Position numbers and translations under genes: made by a program | Part shown: positions 1 to 8,797 of the stretch, one piece after another | Position numbering within the stretch: position 1 is the first letter of the stretch | How the letters are laid out: each line of letters begins with the position of its first letter | NCBI RefSeq assembly: GCF_024972735.1 | Contig: NZ_CP087723.1 | Span: 2,914,001 to 2,978,000 of the forward strand | Reading direction: 5' to 3' | Source: Halalkaliarchaeum sp. AArc-CO | GTDB taxonomy: Archaea; Halobacteriota; Halobacteria; Halobacteriales; Haloferacaceae | Length of the DNA: 64,000 bases | Notes under the pieces: generated by a model | Databases searched by the model: none | The model's input: the letters and a program-made list of their open reading frames with translations, nothing else | Told to the model about the DNA's origin: nothing

Positions 1-201
1 CCGACGGAGGTTCCGCTTTGCGGTTTCGACCCGCTCTCGTTCTCCCGACGGGATCGTCTCCCGGCGCTTGATCTCGAAGACGAACGACCGCAGCTGGATC
101 TCCTCGCCGCCGAGTTCGATCGTCTCCGGGATCGACGCGCCGACCGTGGCCGCCTCCCGATTCACGCGTTCGAGCAGCCCCTTGCGCTGATACTCTTTCA
201 C
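1..201 (-). CDS. DUF5788-like haloarchaeal protein, C-terminus cut by window edge
   Basis: The reading frame is open from a GTG at 201 down to the window edge, so only the first 67 residues are visible. They are charged and begin VKEYQRKGLLERVNREAATV, followed by a SIPETIELGG segment and a REFVFE-like stretch (RSFVFEIKRRETIPSGERER). This resembles the small haloarchaeal DUF5788 family, of unknown function, as I remember it. No ATG lies in frame near the start. GTG 201 is chosen because a TTAA-centred promoter lies about 31 bases upstream, which fits a leaderless transcript. It diverges from the amidohydrolase gene. Function unknown. Confidence 0.6.
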   Translation of the reverse strand, partial: MKEYQRKGLLERVNREAATVGASIPETIELGGEEIQLRSFVFEIKRRETIPSGERERVETAKRNLRR

Positions 202-225
202 CGCAGCGTAGGGGTTGACACCACG

Positions 226-239
226 GACGCTTAAGCGTC
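226..239. promoter_or_regulatory. Palindromic bidirectional promoter
   Basis: GACGCTTAAGCGTC is a perfect 14-bp palindrome centred at 232.5. Its TTAA core lies about 31 bases before the GTG at 201 and about 28 bases before the ATG at 261, the usual distance for a leaderless haloarchaeal TATA box. One box can therefore serve both divergent genes. The symmetric arms could also be an operator. Confidence 0.55.
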
Positions 240-260
240 TGGACCGTGGACTGTCAGCCG

Positions 261-1082
261 ATGCTGGAGCTGGAGCACGGGTTCCGGATCGTCGACGTGG
301 GTGTGCGCCTCGATCCGGACCGGGAGGCGGTCACTCGACGGGGGCGGGACATCACCCCCGAACGGCTCGAGCGGGAACTCCACCAGGCCGGAGTCGTTCG
401 CGCGGTCGTTGCACCTGGACCCAGAGAATCGGGCGGGTATCTCCGGATGAACAACGCCGTCGCGCGGTTGAGCGTCGATCGACCGTTCATGGCGTTCGCA
501 CGGGTGGGGGGTCCCCGCGTCCCCGACTCGTCGACGATCGGCCGGGTCCGGAACCTCGCTGTCAAGCGGGAGCCGTATCACGCCGATCCGGAGGACGTCG
601 AGCAGTACGCCTACGACGATCGGTTCCACGGGTTCCTCCTCGATCCTGCCCGGGACGGACTCCCGGAGGCCGACGTCCTCGAGATGCTCGCGGACGTCGG
701 TTCCCCCGTGCTCGTCAGAGGCGGGGTTCGATTCCCTCCCCAGGCGGTCGCGGAGTTCGTCCTCGACTACGAGTTTCCGGTCGTCCTCTCCGGATTCGGT
801 GGATTCCCGCTGAACCGGGAACTCATGGCCGAGTCGATCGAACTGCTGTCGGCACACGACGAACTCTACCTCGACACCCGGTTCGTCAGGTATCGCGATC
901 CGATGGAACGGGCGCTCCGCGAACATCCCGATCGGGTGCTGTTCGCCAGCGGGGCACCCGATTCGCATCCCGACGTTGCGGTGATGGAGATCCTCACGCT
1001 CGACGTTCCCGAGGACGCGATGCGGCGGGCGTTCTCGAAGAACCCCGGACGGGTGATCCCGGGGCTCGCCGGGAGCGAGTGA
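261..1082 (+). CDS. Amidohydrolase-family (TIM-barrel) protein
   Basis: This 273-residue protein looks like a single-domain amidohydrolase-2 type TIM barrel. It has a core of alternating strands and helices, including HGFLLDPARDGLPEADVLEM, a central VVLSGFGGFP segment, YLDTRF, and near the end VLFASGAPDSHPDVAVMEIL then AFSKNPGRVIPG. The last two match the family pattern in which a strand carrying the metal ligand Asp precedes a final NxxR-like helix. The N-terminal HxH metal motif is not obvious, so catalysis is uncertain. ATG 261 is preferred to the in-frame GTG at 246 because the TTAA box lies 28 bases upstream. Substrate unknown. Confidence 0.7.
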   Translation: MLELEHGFRIVDVGVRLDPDREAVTRRGRDITPERLERELHQAGVVRAVVAPGPRESGGYLRMNNAVARLSVDRPFMAFARVGGPRVPDSSTIGRVRNLAVKREPYHADPEDVEQYAYDDRFHGFLLDPARDGLPEADVLEMLADVGSPVLVRGGVRFPPQAVAEFVLDYEFPVVLSGFGGFPLNRELMAESIELLSAHDELYLDTRFVRYRDPMERALREHPDRVLFASGAPDSHPDVAVMEILTLDVPEDAMRRAFSKNPGRVIPGLAGSE

Positions 1083-1177
1083 CGGGTGCCACGTCCGAAC
1101 TCCACGGGTTCGGGTCGTTATCACGCCTGAAAGTTCGCGGGAAAGCGTAAAGGCCACGCGCTACCCGGGAACAATCG

Positions 1178-2047
1178 ATGGGGGAATCCGTCGTCGCCGA
1201 CTTCGTGGGGCGGGTCCACACCGCCGACGTAGCCGGGAACGAGCCCGTCGCGGGGCGAGTGTTGCTCAGCCAGCGTCGACTGGTGCTCGCCACCGACGAG
1301 GTCAAAACGACGGTGCCGCTCTCGTCGGTGTTCGACGTCGCCGTCGGGACGGTGCCCGGCGACCTCCAGTCGTTTTTCAGCGACACCGTCACCGTCGCGT
1401 ACACCGACGGGAACGCGCGACGGACTGCGGTTGTCGAAGGGAACCCGGAGCCGATGGAGCGGTTCACGACGGTGCTTTTCAAGGCGCTGTTGCACGACGT
1501 CACGGCGTCGGTCCGCCACCCCGCGAAGGTGGGTGGGCGCGTCACCGACGAACCGGACCAGCGGGCGGCGATCAAACTCGGCGACGGGGAGCTGAGCTTC
1601 GTTGGCTGTCGGGAGCCGTTTTCGATCGATCTCTCGACTGTCGTCGACTACGAGCGGCTCCAGCGGACGCTCGACGGCGAGACGCGACCGACGCTGTCGG
1701 TGCGGCACGTCCCCGAGGGATCGCCGGTGACGTCACTCGTCACCGTCTCCAGCGAGCGGACGCTCAACGTGATCGGTCGGTACGTCAAACTCGAGTACGG
1801 CGAGGTGATGGAGGAGGTGTACGAACTCGATCCGACCGAGGAGGAGCTCCAGATCCTCGTCACCCTCTACACCGCCGACGGGGACGTGACCGTCTCCGAC
1901 ATCGTCACCGGCGACGCCACCCGGGCGTCGATGGTGCTCGAGGGGCTCCGGGACCGGGGACTCGTCGTCGACGGGGAGGGTGGACCGACGCTGACGCCGA
2001 AAGGGCAGATGGTCGTCAGTACGTATCTAGAGTCCGTAAACGGCTGA
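1178..2047 (+). CDS. cheF: CheF-family archaeal chemotaxis protein (first copy)
   Basis: The 289-residue protein matches the archaeal DUF439/CheF family, which links CheY (and CheC/CheD) to the archaellum motor and has no bacterial counterpart. The N-terminal half has the family's GRVLLSQRRLVLATDE segment, followed by PLSSVFDVAVG. The C-terminal 80 residues form a winged-helix-like part (EEELQILVTLYT, SMVLEGLRDRGLVVDGEGGP, LTPKGQMVVSTYL). It converges on a second cheF copy on the other strand 41 bases away. Family members in Halobacterium interact with Che and archaellum proteins. Here that role is inferred from family and neighbourhood. Confidence 0.88.
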   Translation: MGESVVADFVGRVHTADVAGNEPVAGRVLLSQRRLVLATDEVKTTVPLSSVFDVAVGTVPGDLQSFFSDTVTVAYTDGNARRTAVVEGNPEPMERFTTVLFKALLHDVTASVRHPAKVGGRVTDEPDQRAAIKLGDGELSFVGCREPFSIDLSTVVDYERLQRTLDGETRPTLSVRHVPEGSPVTSLVTVSSERTLNVIGRYVKLEYGEVMEEVYELDPTEEELQILVTLYTADGDVTVSDIVTGDATRASMVLEGLRDRGLVVDGEGGPTLTPKGQMVVSTYLESVNG

Positions 2048-2088
2048 ACGGGTGAGGCGCTCGGCCCCTGTCGCGGACAGGCCACGGA

Positions 2089-2958
2089 TCACTGCTCGTT
2101 CATCGCCTCGCTCGCGATGTTCCGGCCGCGAGCGTTGAGCGCGACTTCCCGGCGAACCCTGACTTCCTCGACGACGTCGAGTTCGATCAGTCGCTCGAAG
2201 ATTTCCTCGACGTCGTCGACGTCCATCCCCAGAAACGCGGGGATCTCGAACGGTGACACACCCGAGTACAGCGCCATCAGCACTTCCCGTTCGCGCTCGT
2301 CGAGATCGACGTTCGTTTGGCTCCGTTCGACCCCCTTGTCCAGCCACGACTTGACGAACCGACACCGGCGCGGCGGCCCGGAGATGTGGGTTTCGATGCT
2401 CGTTCCCTCCTCGTCCGTGTGAGAGACCTCCAGGACCGGCTGTTTCTCCCCGTCGATCGTCCGTTCGGTCGTCTCGAGCCCGCTTATGTCGTCGAGGTCG
2501 AGGTTCACGAACGCGCCGCTTTCGAGGGCGGCGCTCAGCCCGTCCCCGTCGAGTTTGATCCGTGCCCGCTCCCAGGTGGCCGCTTCCTTGACCACGCCGC
2601 CGGCAACTGCCGGATGTTTCGCCCGCACCATCCGCTGGTCGAGCAGCGCCCGGTAGACGTCGCGCTCGAAGCTCTCGTGGTCGCCCGCGCTGACGAGGAT
2701 CACCTGCTCGCCCAGATCGAAGCTCACGTAGCCGGCGACCCTGGTGATCTCCTGGTTCGCGTCGTGTCTCCCGCCGAGGCTCTGCAGCTTCGACAGCGGG
2801 ATCGTCCGCTTGCCGTTGTTGCTCGCGAGGATTAGTCGCCGGTTCGAAAGCAGGATCCGACCGGACGTCCAGGAGACGTCGTTGACGGCGCGCCCCTCGT
2901 TGACTGCGATCGCGAACCGACCGGTCGTGTCGGCGATCTTGTATTCTTCGTTGCTCAC
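2089..2958 (-). CDS. cheF: CheF-family archaeal chemotaxis protein (second copy)
   Basis: Also 289 residues and of the same family: SGRILLSNRRLILASNNGKR near residue 35, PLSKLQSLGG, a central ISGLETTERTIDGEKQPVLE strand pair, and a winged-helix end (EREVLMALYSGVSPFEIPAF, IFERLIELDVVEEVRVRREV). It is the last gene of the cheB-cheA-cheR-HEAT-cheF run, 33 bases after the HEAT-repeat gene, and converges on the other cheF. Two divergent copies suggest separate partners, or a motor adaptor plus a regulator. The protein should act in the cytoplasm at the archaellum base. Confidence 0.88.
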   Translation of the reverse strand: MSNEEYKIADTTGRFAIAVNEGRAVNDVSWTSGRILLSNRRLILASNNGKRTIPLSKLQSLGGRHDANQEITRVAGYVSFDLGEQVILVSAGDHESFERDVYRALLDQRMVRAKHPAVAGGVVKEAATWERARIKLDGDGLSAALESGAFVNLDLDDISGLETTERTIDGEKQPVLEVSHTDEEGTSIETHISGPPRRCRFVKSWLDKGVERSQTNVDLDEREREVLMALYSGVSPFEIPAFLGMDVDDVEEIFERLIELDVVEEVRVRREVALNARGRNIASEAMNEQ

Positions 2959-2991
2959 GAACCGTCACCTCCGTTCATGGCGGAGCACCCC

Positions 2992-4203
2992 TCACGCGTC
3001 ACCACCTGCCCTGAGCTTCGACACCGCCGCGAAGGCTCGCTTCCGGACCGCGGCACTGTCGTCGTCTGTGAGCTTTTCGAGCCGGTCTCTGGCCTGCGTT
3101 CCGCCGACCTGGCCGAGGACGAACGCCGCCTTCGCCCGGGCACCTTCCTCGACATCGGGATCGAGTCGGTCCAGCAGCGCCGATTCGACGACCGGGCCAC
3201 CGATCGACGCCAGGCTCGTGGCCGCAAACTGAGCGGTTCGTTCGTCCTCGTCGGCCAACGCGTCGGCCAGCGCCCCGATCGCGGCCTCGGAGTCCGAGTC
3301 GGCGACTCTCCCGAGGATCCAGGCGGCGTTGCGGCGCTGCCGGTCCTGTCGACCTTTTCTGATGATCTCTACAAGGGGTTCGATCGCGGTGGCGTCACCG
3401 GTCTCGCGAAGCTGCGAGACGATCCGATCCCTGACCGCGTGGCTGCGGTCGGTCGGGACGTTCGACAGCAGTTCGAGGATCGAGTACACCGCCGCCTTGC
3501 GGACGATCTCGCTGTCGTCGCCGAGCGCTCGCGCCAACGGCTCGATCGGCCTGGCGTTGTTCGCCTCCCCGAGTGCGCTTGCGGCGATCCGACGGATCGA
3601 CTCGTCGTCGTCTTCGAGCAGTTCGATGAGCGCGGAAAGCGCCCGGTCGGTCGCGATCGCCCCCAGTGCGTTCGCGGCGGCGTGTCGGATCCGGGGCTGG
3701 TCGCCGAGTCGGTCGACCAGCCGCGGGACGGTTCGCGGATCGGCGATGGACCCGCAGGCGTGACATGCGCGCAGTCGAACTCGGGGATCCTCGTCCTCGA
3801 GTGCATTTACCAGCGCCGGGACGGTGTCGGGGTCGTTGAGTCGGCCGAGCGCGTTCGCCGCCGCCATCCGGAGCTCCGGCCGTTCGGCCGACAGCGCCCG
3901 GGCGAACCGCCGGGCCGCAACCCAGTCTGCGTCGCCGGCGCCGCCGCCGGTGAGCTCCCGGAGCAACTGTTCGACCGCCGACTGCCCCACCTGATCCAGC
4001 GCGTCGATCGCGGCCCCCCGTACGCGGGTTTCCTCGTCGCGGGTTGCCGCCCGCAACAGCGCGTCGATCGTGGGCTGGTCGTCCTCGTCTCCCAGCTCCC
4101 CCAGGAGTTCGGCCGCGCGCCGCCTGACTGCGGGGCTGTCGCTGTTGAGCGCGTCCCTGAGCCGTTCGACGTTGCCCTCGCGGGCGAGTTCGTACAGCGA
4201 CAT
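2992..4203 (-). CDS. HEAT-repeat taxis-associated protein
   Basis: The 403-residue protein is almost entirely tandem roughly 31-residue helical HEAT/PBS-type repeats. Each carries an Ala-Ala-x-x-Leu-Gly core, for example RRRAAELLGELGD near residue 30, MAAANALGRLND, IRHAAANALGAIA, IRRIAASALGEAN and RNAAWILGRVADS. Such solenoids are protein-binding scaffolds. A HEAT protein next to cheF is a known arrangement in Halobacterium taxis loci. The start is MSLYELAREG at 4203, whose ATGA overlaps the cheR stop, indicating translational coupling. A longer upstream extension in this frame would run through cheR and is rejected. Catalytic residues are not seen. Confidence 0.85.
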   Translation of the reverse strand: MSLYELAREGNVERLRDALNSDSPAVRRRAAELLGELGDEDDQPTIDALLRAATRDEETRVRGAAIDALDQVGQSAVEQLLRELTGGGAGDADWVAARRFARALSAERPELRMAAANALGRLNDPDTVPALVNALEDEDPRVRLRACHACGSIADPRTVPRLVDRLGDQPRIRHAAANALGAIATDRALSALIELLEDDDESIRRIAASALGEANNARPIEPLARALGDDSEIVRKAAVYSILELLSNVPTDRSHAVRDRIVSQLRETGDATAIEPLVEIIRKGRQDRQRRNAAWILGRVADSDSEAAIGALADALADEDERTAQFAATSLASIGGPVVESALLDRLDPDVEEGARAKAAFVLGQVGGTQARDRLEKLTDDDSAAVRKRAFAAVSKLRAGGDA

Positions 4204-5006
4204 CACGCCCACCTGAACACGCGACGGCGCTTGTTTACCGGTTCGTACCGATCCCGACGGTCCGGGGGAACGCTCTCGGTCATTCCCACCACCAGCACGC
4301 TCCCCGGGGACAGCGACGACTCGAGCGTGTCGAAGACGTCGCCCTTGTGCCCGGAGTCGATGTAGATGAGCAGGTTGCGACAAAACACGACGTCGAACGC
4401 CGACATCTGTCCGTCCCGGATCAGGTCGTGTTTCTCGAACTCGACGAGCTCTTTTACCGGGTCCCTGACCCGGAAGGAGTCGCCGTCCCGGTCGACCCAC
4501 TGTTCGGGCGCTGACAGCGGTTCGAGTTCCGCGGCGATGTCCGTGGTTCGGGTGGTGTGGTAGACGCCTGCCCTGGCGTTTTCCAGCGCCTCGTCGCTGA
4601 TGTCCGTCCCGAGCACGGAGAGCCGGCGCTCGTCGATCTCGGGGTCGTCACACGCGAGCATCGCCGCCGAGTACGGCTCCCGACCGTCCGCACACGGTGC
4701 AGACCAGACGTTTACCTGGCGCTTCGTTTCGGTCATCTCCCGGAGCACCCCCCTGAGAACCTCCCACATCTCGGGGTTGCGGAAGAACTCGGTGACGTTG
4801 ATCGTGAGTGCGTCCATCAGCGCCTCCCGTTCGTCGGGTTCCTCCCGGAGCAGCCGCTCGTACTCCGTGTGGTCGTCGACGTCGCGGCGCCGCATCCGGG
4901 CGGAGATCCGCCGATCGAGGTACGACTCGTTGTAATAGCCCGGCTCGAACGGGACGGAGTCTTCGATCTGGCGCAACACACCCTCGAAGGGAGTTTCACC
5001 GGTCAT
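4203..5006 (-). CDS. cheR: Chemoreceptor methyltransferase CheR
   Basis: CheR transfers methyl groups from S-adenosylmethionine to receptor glutamates during adaptation. At 267 residues it has the usual length. Visible motifs are NVTEFFRNPEMW before the methyltransferase fold, the SAM-binding WSAPCADGREPYSAAML, GTDISDEALENARAGVY, and FDVVFCRNLLIYID near the end. The ATG at 5006 overlaps the cheA stop by four bases and its own stop overlaps the next start, so cheA, cheR and the HEAT gene are probably one coupled transcript. Confidence 0.95.
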   Translation of the reverse strand: MTGETPFEGVLRQIEDSVPFEPGYYNESYLDRRISARMRRRDVDDHTEYERLLREEPDEREALMDALTINVTEFFRNPEMWEVLRGVLREMTETKRQVNVWSAPCADGREPYSAAMLACDDPEIDERRLSVLGTDISDEALENARAGVYHTTRTTDIAAELEPLSAPEQWVDRDGDSFRVRDPVKELVEFEKHDLIRDGQMSAFDVVFCRNLLIYIDSGHKGDVFDTLESSLSPGSVLVVGMTESVPPDRRDRYEPVNKRRRVFRWA

Positions 5007-7114
5007 AAGCTCATCACGTCGAGTACGGCGACCACGTCCCCGTCGCCGAGCACCGCCGTACCGCCGATGCCCGGGGTCCCAGAGAGCGGTCCTTCGAGCG
5101 GTTTCACAACGATCTCCTCCTGATCGAGCACCTCGTCGCAGTGTAACGCGACCTGTCGTGTCTCCTCGCGGATCCTGACGAGCATTCCGTCCTCGGTATC
5201 GACGCCGTTTGCGTCCCCGCCGTCGGTCGCCGCCGCGCTCGTCGAGGCGGCCGCGCTCGTCATCTCGCCGCCGGTATCCAGCGGTCGTTCCCCGAGGCGA
5301 TCCGCCAGCCGGATCACCGGATACAGGTCGTCCTCGTGGCGGATGACCTCCTCGCCGTGCACCTCCGCGACGTCGTCCGCGCGGGACACCTCGGCGATGC
5401 TCTTGATCGGGATGCCGTATTCGGTGTCGCCAACCCTGACGAACATTACCTTCACGATCGCGACGGTGACCGGCAGCCGAAACCGTATGGTCGTGCCGGC
5501 GCCCGGTTCGCTGTCGATCGACACCGAGCCGTCGAGCCCGCGGGCCGTCGTCCGTACGACGTCCATGCCGACACCGCGTCCGGAGACGTCGGTCACCTCC
5601 TCTGCGGTCGACAGGCCGGGATGAAACACCAGGTCGTAGATCTCCCCGTCGTCCATCGCCGTGACCTCCTCGCGGGTGACGACGCCCTCGTCGATCGCCT
5701 TCTCGGCGAGCTCGTCGGGGTCGATGCCGGCGCCGTCGTCGGACACCTCGATGACGACGTGATCGCGGCTCCGCGTCGCAGTCAACTCGACGGTTCCGGT
5801 CGGATCCTTGCCGGCGGCCTCGCGTTCCTCGGGCGATTCGATCCCGTGATCGACGGCGTTCCGGAGCACGTGAACCAGCGGATCCCGCATCTCGGTGAGG
5901 ATCGTCCGGTCGAGTTCGACGTCACCGCCTTCCATCTCGAAAGCGACCTGTTTGTCGACGTCGCGGGCGACGTCGCGCACCAGCCGGGGAAACGAGTCGG
6001 CGACCTGCGAGAAGGGGACGAGCCGCATGTCCATCGCGGTGTCCTGGAGGCTGTTTGCGAGCTTGTCCAGTTCGTCGAGCGCGTCCGACTCGACGCCCGC
6101 CGACTCCAGCTCGCGACGGAGCTTGATACGGCTCGTCACCAGCTGTTCGACCAGGCCGTACAGCTCGTCCACCTGTTCGACGTCGACCCGGATCGTGGAT
6201 ATCTCGTCGTTCGATTTCTCGTCGTCCGGTTTCTCGTCGTCCGGTTTCTCGTCGTCGTCCGGTTTTTCGCCGCCGGGTTCCTCGCTTCCTGTTCCGCCGG
6301 CGGGGTCGTCGGTCTCGTTCTCCGACGGACTGGCGTCTCCCTCGCGGTCGTCGTCTGAATCCGGCCCTCCTCCGAGGGGAACGGTCTCGACGCGCTCCAC
6401 CTGGGGCAACTCCTCGATCGCCGCGGTTGCGCCGGCGCCGTCTGCCGCCGGCAGATACGCGTCGAACCCGTCGCCGTACTCGCCGTCCTCGAGGAGTTCG
6501 GGGTCGGGATCGGTCGCGAACGCGTCGACGATTTCCTGCAGGGTTTCGAGCACGAACGTCGCGTCGACGCCCGGCATCGCCGTCTCGCCGATCCGAACCG
6601 ACGCCCGGACGAGCTCCGAGGAGTCGGCGTCCAGTTCGTCGATCGCCTCGGTCCCGCTGCCGGTATCGTCGCCGTCACCGAGACCGTCGCCGTCACCGAG
6701 ACCGTCGCCGTCACCGAGACCGTCGCCGTCACCGAGACCGTCGTCGGTTTCCCACTCCCGGAGGCGCCGTTCGATTCCGCCGGCATCCGTTCTCACCTCG
6801 CCGTCGTCGGCGATTTCTCCGACCATCGCCTCGATCGCGTCGACGCCCTCGAACAGCAGATCCATCAGTTCGGGCGTCACCTCGAGGTCGTCTGTCCTGA
6901 CGTCGTCGAGCAGGTCCTCTAGCGTGTGAGCCAGTTCCGAGACGCCGTCGTACCCCATCGCCGCGGCGTTGCCTTTCAGGGTGTGTGCGACCCGAAACAC
7001 GTCGTCGATCGCTCCGGAATCGCCGGGATCTGCTTCCAGCGCGAGCAGCGCGTTGTTCAGGTCGGTGATCCCGTCTTCCGCCTCGGCGACGAACGCGGCG
7101 CGATGGGAGTCCAT
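5003..7114 (-). CDS. cheA: Chemotaxis histidine kinase CheA
   Basis: CheA autophosphorylates and passes phosphate to CheY and CheB. The 703-residue protein starts with an HPt domain holding the phospho-histidine at residue 44 (VFRVAHTLKGNAAAMGY). An acidic linker of about 200 residues follows, with repeated GLGDGD and KPDDE units, then the dimerisation region. The kinase core has an N box LRNAVDHGIESPEE, G1 VSDDGAGIDPDEL and G2 GRGVGMDVVR. A CheW-like domain ends it. ATG 7114 overlaps the cheB stop by four bases. The linker contains an 18-bp minisatellite and may vary in length between strains. Confidence 0.96.
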   Translation of the reverse strand: MDSHRAAFVAEAEDGITDLNNALLALEADPGDSGAIDDVFRVAHTLKGNAAAMGYDGVSELAHTLEDLLDDVRTDDLEVTPELMDLLFEGVDAIEAMVGEIADDGEVRTDAGGIERRLREWETDDGLGDGDGLGDGDGLGDGDGLGDGDDTGSGTEAIDELDADSSELVRASVRIGETAMPGVDATFVLETLQEIVDAFATDPDPELLEDGEYGDGFDAYLPAADGAGATAAIEELPQVERVETVPLGGGPDSDDDREGDASPSENETDDPAGGTGSEEPGGEKPDDDEKPDDEKPDDEKSNDEISTIRVDVEQVDELYGLVEQLVTSRIKLRRELESAGVESDALDELDKLANSLQDTAMDMRLVPFSQVADSFPRLVRDVARDVDKQVAFEMEGGDVELDRTILTEMRDPLVHVLRNAVDHGIESPEEREAAGKDPTGTVELTATRSRDHVVIEVSDDGAGIDPDELAEKAIDEGVVTREEVTAMDDGEIYDLVFHPGLSTAEEVTDVSGRGVGMDVVRTTARGLDGSVSIDSEPGAGTTIRFRLPVTVAIVKVMFVRVGDTEYGIPIKSIAEVSRADDVAEVHGEEVIRHEDDLYPVIRLADRLGERPLDTGGEMTSAAASTSAAATDGGDANGVDTEDGMLVRIREETRQVALHCDEVLDQEEIVVKPLEGPLSGTPGIGGTAVLGDGDVVAVLDVMSL
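6671..6742. repeat. Four 18-bp tandem repeats inside cheA
   Basis: Four perfect head-to-tail copies of an 18-base unit (gccgtcaccgagaccgtc on the + strand) keep the reading frame and encode repeated Asp-Gly-Leu-Gly-Asp-Gly blocks in the CheA linker. Perfect identity points to recent slippage or unequal exchange. Confidence 0.95.
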
Positions 7115-8193
7115 CAGGACACACCCCCCACGATGGCGTCGGCGATGGCGTCGAGATCGCGAACGTCGTCGACTGCACCGGTCTCGACGGCTCGCCTGGG
7201 CATTCCGTAGATCACACAGGTGTCTTCACTTTGTGCGAGCGTCCGCCCCCCGGCCTCCCGGACCGCGCGGATCCCCTCCGCGCCGTCGGACCCCATCCCC
7301 GTCAACACGACGCCGACCAGCGGATCGTCGACGGCCCGAGCCGCCGACTTCATGGTCACGTCGACGGCAGGGGTGACCGGAAGGGAGTCGTCCTCCTCGA
7401 GGCGGACCCGGAGTCGGCCGGCGCGGTAGCTGTCGACTCTCGTGTGCGTGCCGCCGGGGGCCACGAGAGCCTCGCCCGGGCCGATCCGGTCGCCGTCGGT
7501 CGCTTCCGAGACGTCGTAGGCGGAGACCCCGTCGAGCCGGTCTGCGAACCGTCCGGTGAACGCCGCGGGCATGTGCTGGACCACGAGCACTCGACAGTTC
7601 GTTTCCGGAAGCGCCGCCATCACGTGCTCGACGGCGTTGGGACCGCCCGTCGAAGCGCCGATCACCACGGTGAGCGGTTGCTCGATCTCGACCGTCGACG
7701 CCGCTGCACTCGTTGGACTGTCGGTGGGGGTTCGATTCCGGGTTGCGGCCTCGAGGTCGGCGGCGGCAGCCGATCGCACAGCCTCGACCAGCCGATCGCG
7801 CTCCCGGGAGACCCCCGAGGAGATCTCGCCGCCCGGCTTCGCGAAGAAGTCGACTGCGCCGCGGTCCAGCGCCTCGAAGGTGACCTCGGCCCCCTCGTCG
7901 GTGTACGCCGACAGCATCAACACCGGCGTCGGCGTCTCCGCCATGATCCGATCCAGCGCCTCCAATCCGTCCATCCTGGGCATCTCGACGTCCATCGTGA
8001 CGACGTCCGGACGGGCTTCGGCGACGACCTCGATCGCCTCCCTCCCGTCGGAGGCCTCACCGACGACTGGAATGCCGGCGTCGGACAACAGGTCCGAGAT
8101 GACCGCCCGCATGAACGACGAGTCGTCGACGACGACCGCCCGGGGAGCGTCGTCCCCGGGGTCGCGGTCGCCCCGGTCGACGGTTCCTGACAT
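7114..8193 (-). CDS. cheB: Receptor methylesterase / response regulator CheB
   Basis: CheB demethylates or deamidates receptors when phosphorylated by CheA. The N-terminal receiver has VVDDSSFMRAVI and the phospho-acceptor in VTMDVEMPRMDG. After a linker comes the methylesterase domain with its Ser (VIGASTGGPNAV), His (VVQHMPAAFTGRFADRL) and Asp (VVLTGMGSDGAEG) triad regions. I choose MSGTVDRGDR at 8193 rather than the ATG 45 bases upstream because a TTTAT box at 8217-8222 sits about 27 bases upstream of 8193. It is first in the cheB-cheA-cheR-HEAT-cheF run and diverges from cheW. Confidence 0.95.
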   Translation of the reverse strand: MSGTVDRGDRDPGDDAPRAVVVDDSSFMRAVISDLLSDAGIPVVGEASDGREAIEVVAEARPDVVTMDVEMPRMDGLEALDRIMAETPTPVLMLSAYTDEGAEVTFEALDRGAVDFFAKPGGEISSGVSRERDRLVEAVRSAAAADLEAATRNRTPTDSPTSAAASTVEIEQPLTVVIGASTGGPNAVEHVMAALPETNCRVLVVQHMPAAFTGRFADRLDGVSAYDVSEATDGDRIGPGEALVAPGGTHTRVDSYRAGRLRVRLEEDDSLPVTPAVDVTMKSAARAVDDPLVGVVLTGMGSDGAEGIRAVREAGGRTLAQSEDTCVIYGMPRRAVETGAVDDVRDLDAIADAIVGGVS

Positions 8194-8294
8194 ACGCGAA
8201 AAGGGGCACAGCGATCCGATAAACCCACCGTCCCGCATATCGGTCGTGATAATTCGAGGGTCACCGTTATGGGAGTGCTAACGGAGTTTCGAAC

Positions 8295-8729
8295 ATGGCA
8301 GCTACGGAACCGACGGTCGAGGCCACCAAGGTCCTCGAGTTCGGGCTGGGATCCGACAGGTACTGTCTGGACATCGACACCATCGACGAGATCGTCGACG
8401 CCGCCGAACTGACGCGAATCCCCAACTCGCCCCCCCACATCGAGGGCGTGATGGATCTCCGTGGAAAGACGACGACGATCGTCGATCCCAAGACAGTGTT
8501 CGAGATCGACGAGGCGGGCCCCCGCGACCGGATCGTCGTGTTCGACGAGAACGCACTCGAAGAGGGTGGAACCGTCGGCTGGATGGTCGACGAGGTGTTC
8601 CAGGTTCGGGACGTCGATCCCGAACGTGTCGACGAGAACACGATCGCCGACGACGACGGGATCCGCGGAATCGTGAAGTCCGACGACCGGTTCGTCGTCT
8701 GGGTCGACCCCTCCGTGTCTGTCGAGTGA
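8295..8729 (+). CDS. cheW: Chemotaxis coupling protein CheW
   Basis: CheW links receptors to CheA. The 144-residue single-domain protein has family hallmarks: VLEFGLGSDRYCLDIDTIDE at the start, then LTRIPNSPPHIEGVMDLRGK, TTIVDPKTVF, DRIVVFDEN, and VGWMVDEVFQVRDVDPE. It diverges from cheB. The next gene follows on the same strand 69 bases later but has its own TATA-like box. Confidence 0.94.
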   Translation: MAATEPTVEATKVLEFGLGSDRYCLDIDTIDEIVDAAELTRIPNSPPHIEGVMDLRGKTTTIVDPKTVFEIDEAGPRDRIVVFDENALEEGGTVGWMVDEVFQVRDVDPERVDENTIADDDGIRGIVKSDDRFVVWVDPSVSVE

Positions 8730-8797
8730 TACGTCTCGTTCTCATCATTGAAAACCGGGGACGAACACTTATCGGCGGTCCTGTCGCTCGTTCGAGT

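Noticed and set aside
6661-6744. Possible CRISPR-like repeats
   Set aside because: The units are contiguous 18-bp copies without spacers and encode part of the CheA linker.
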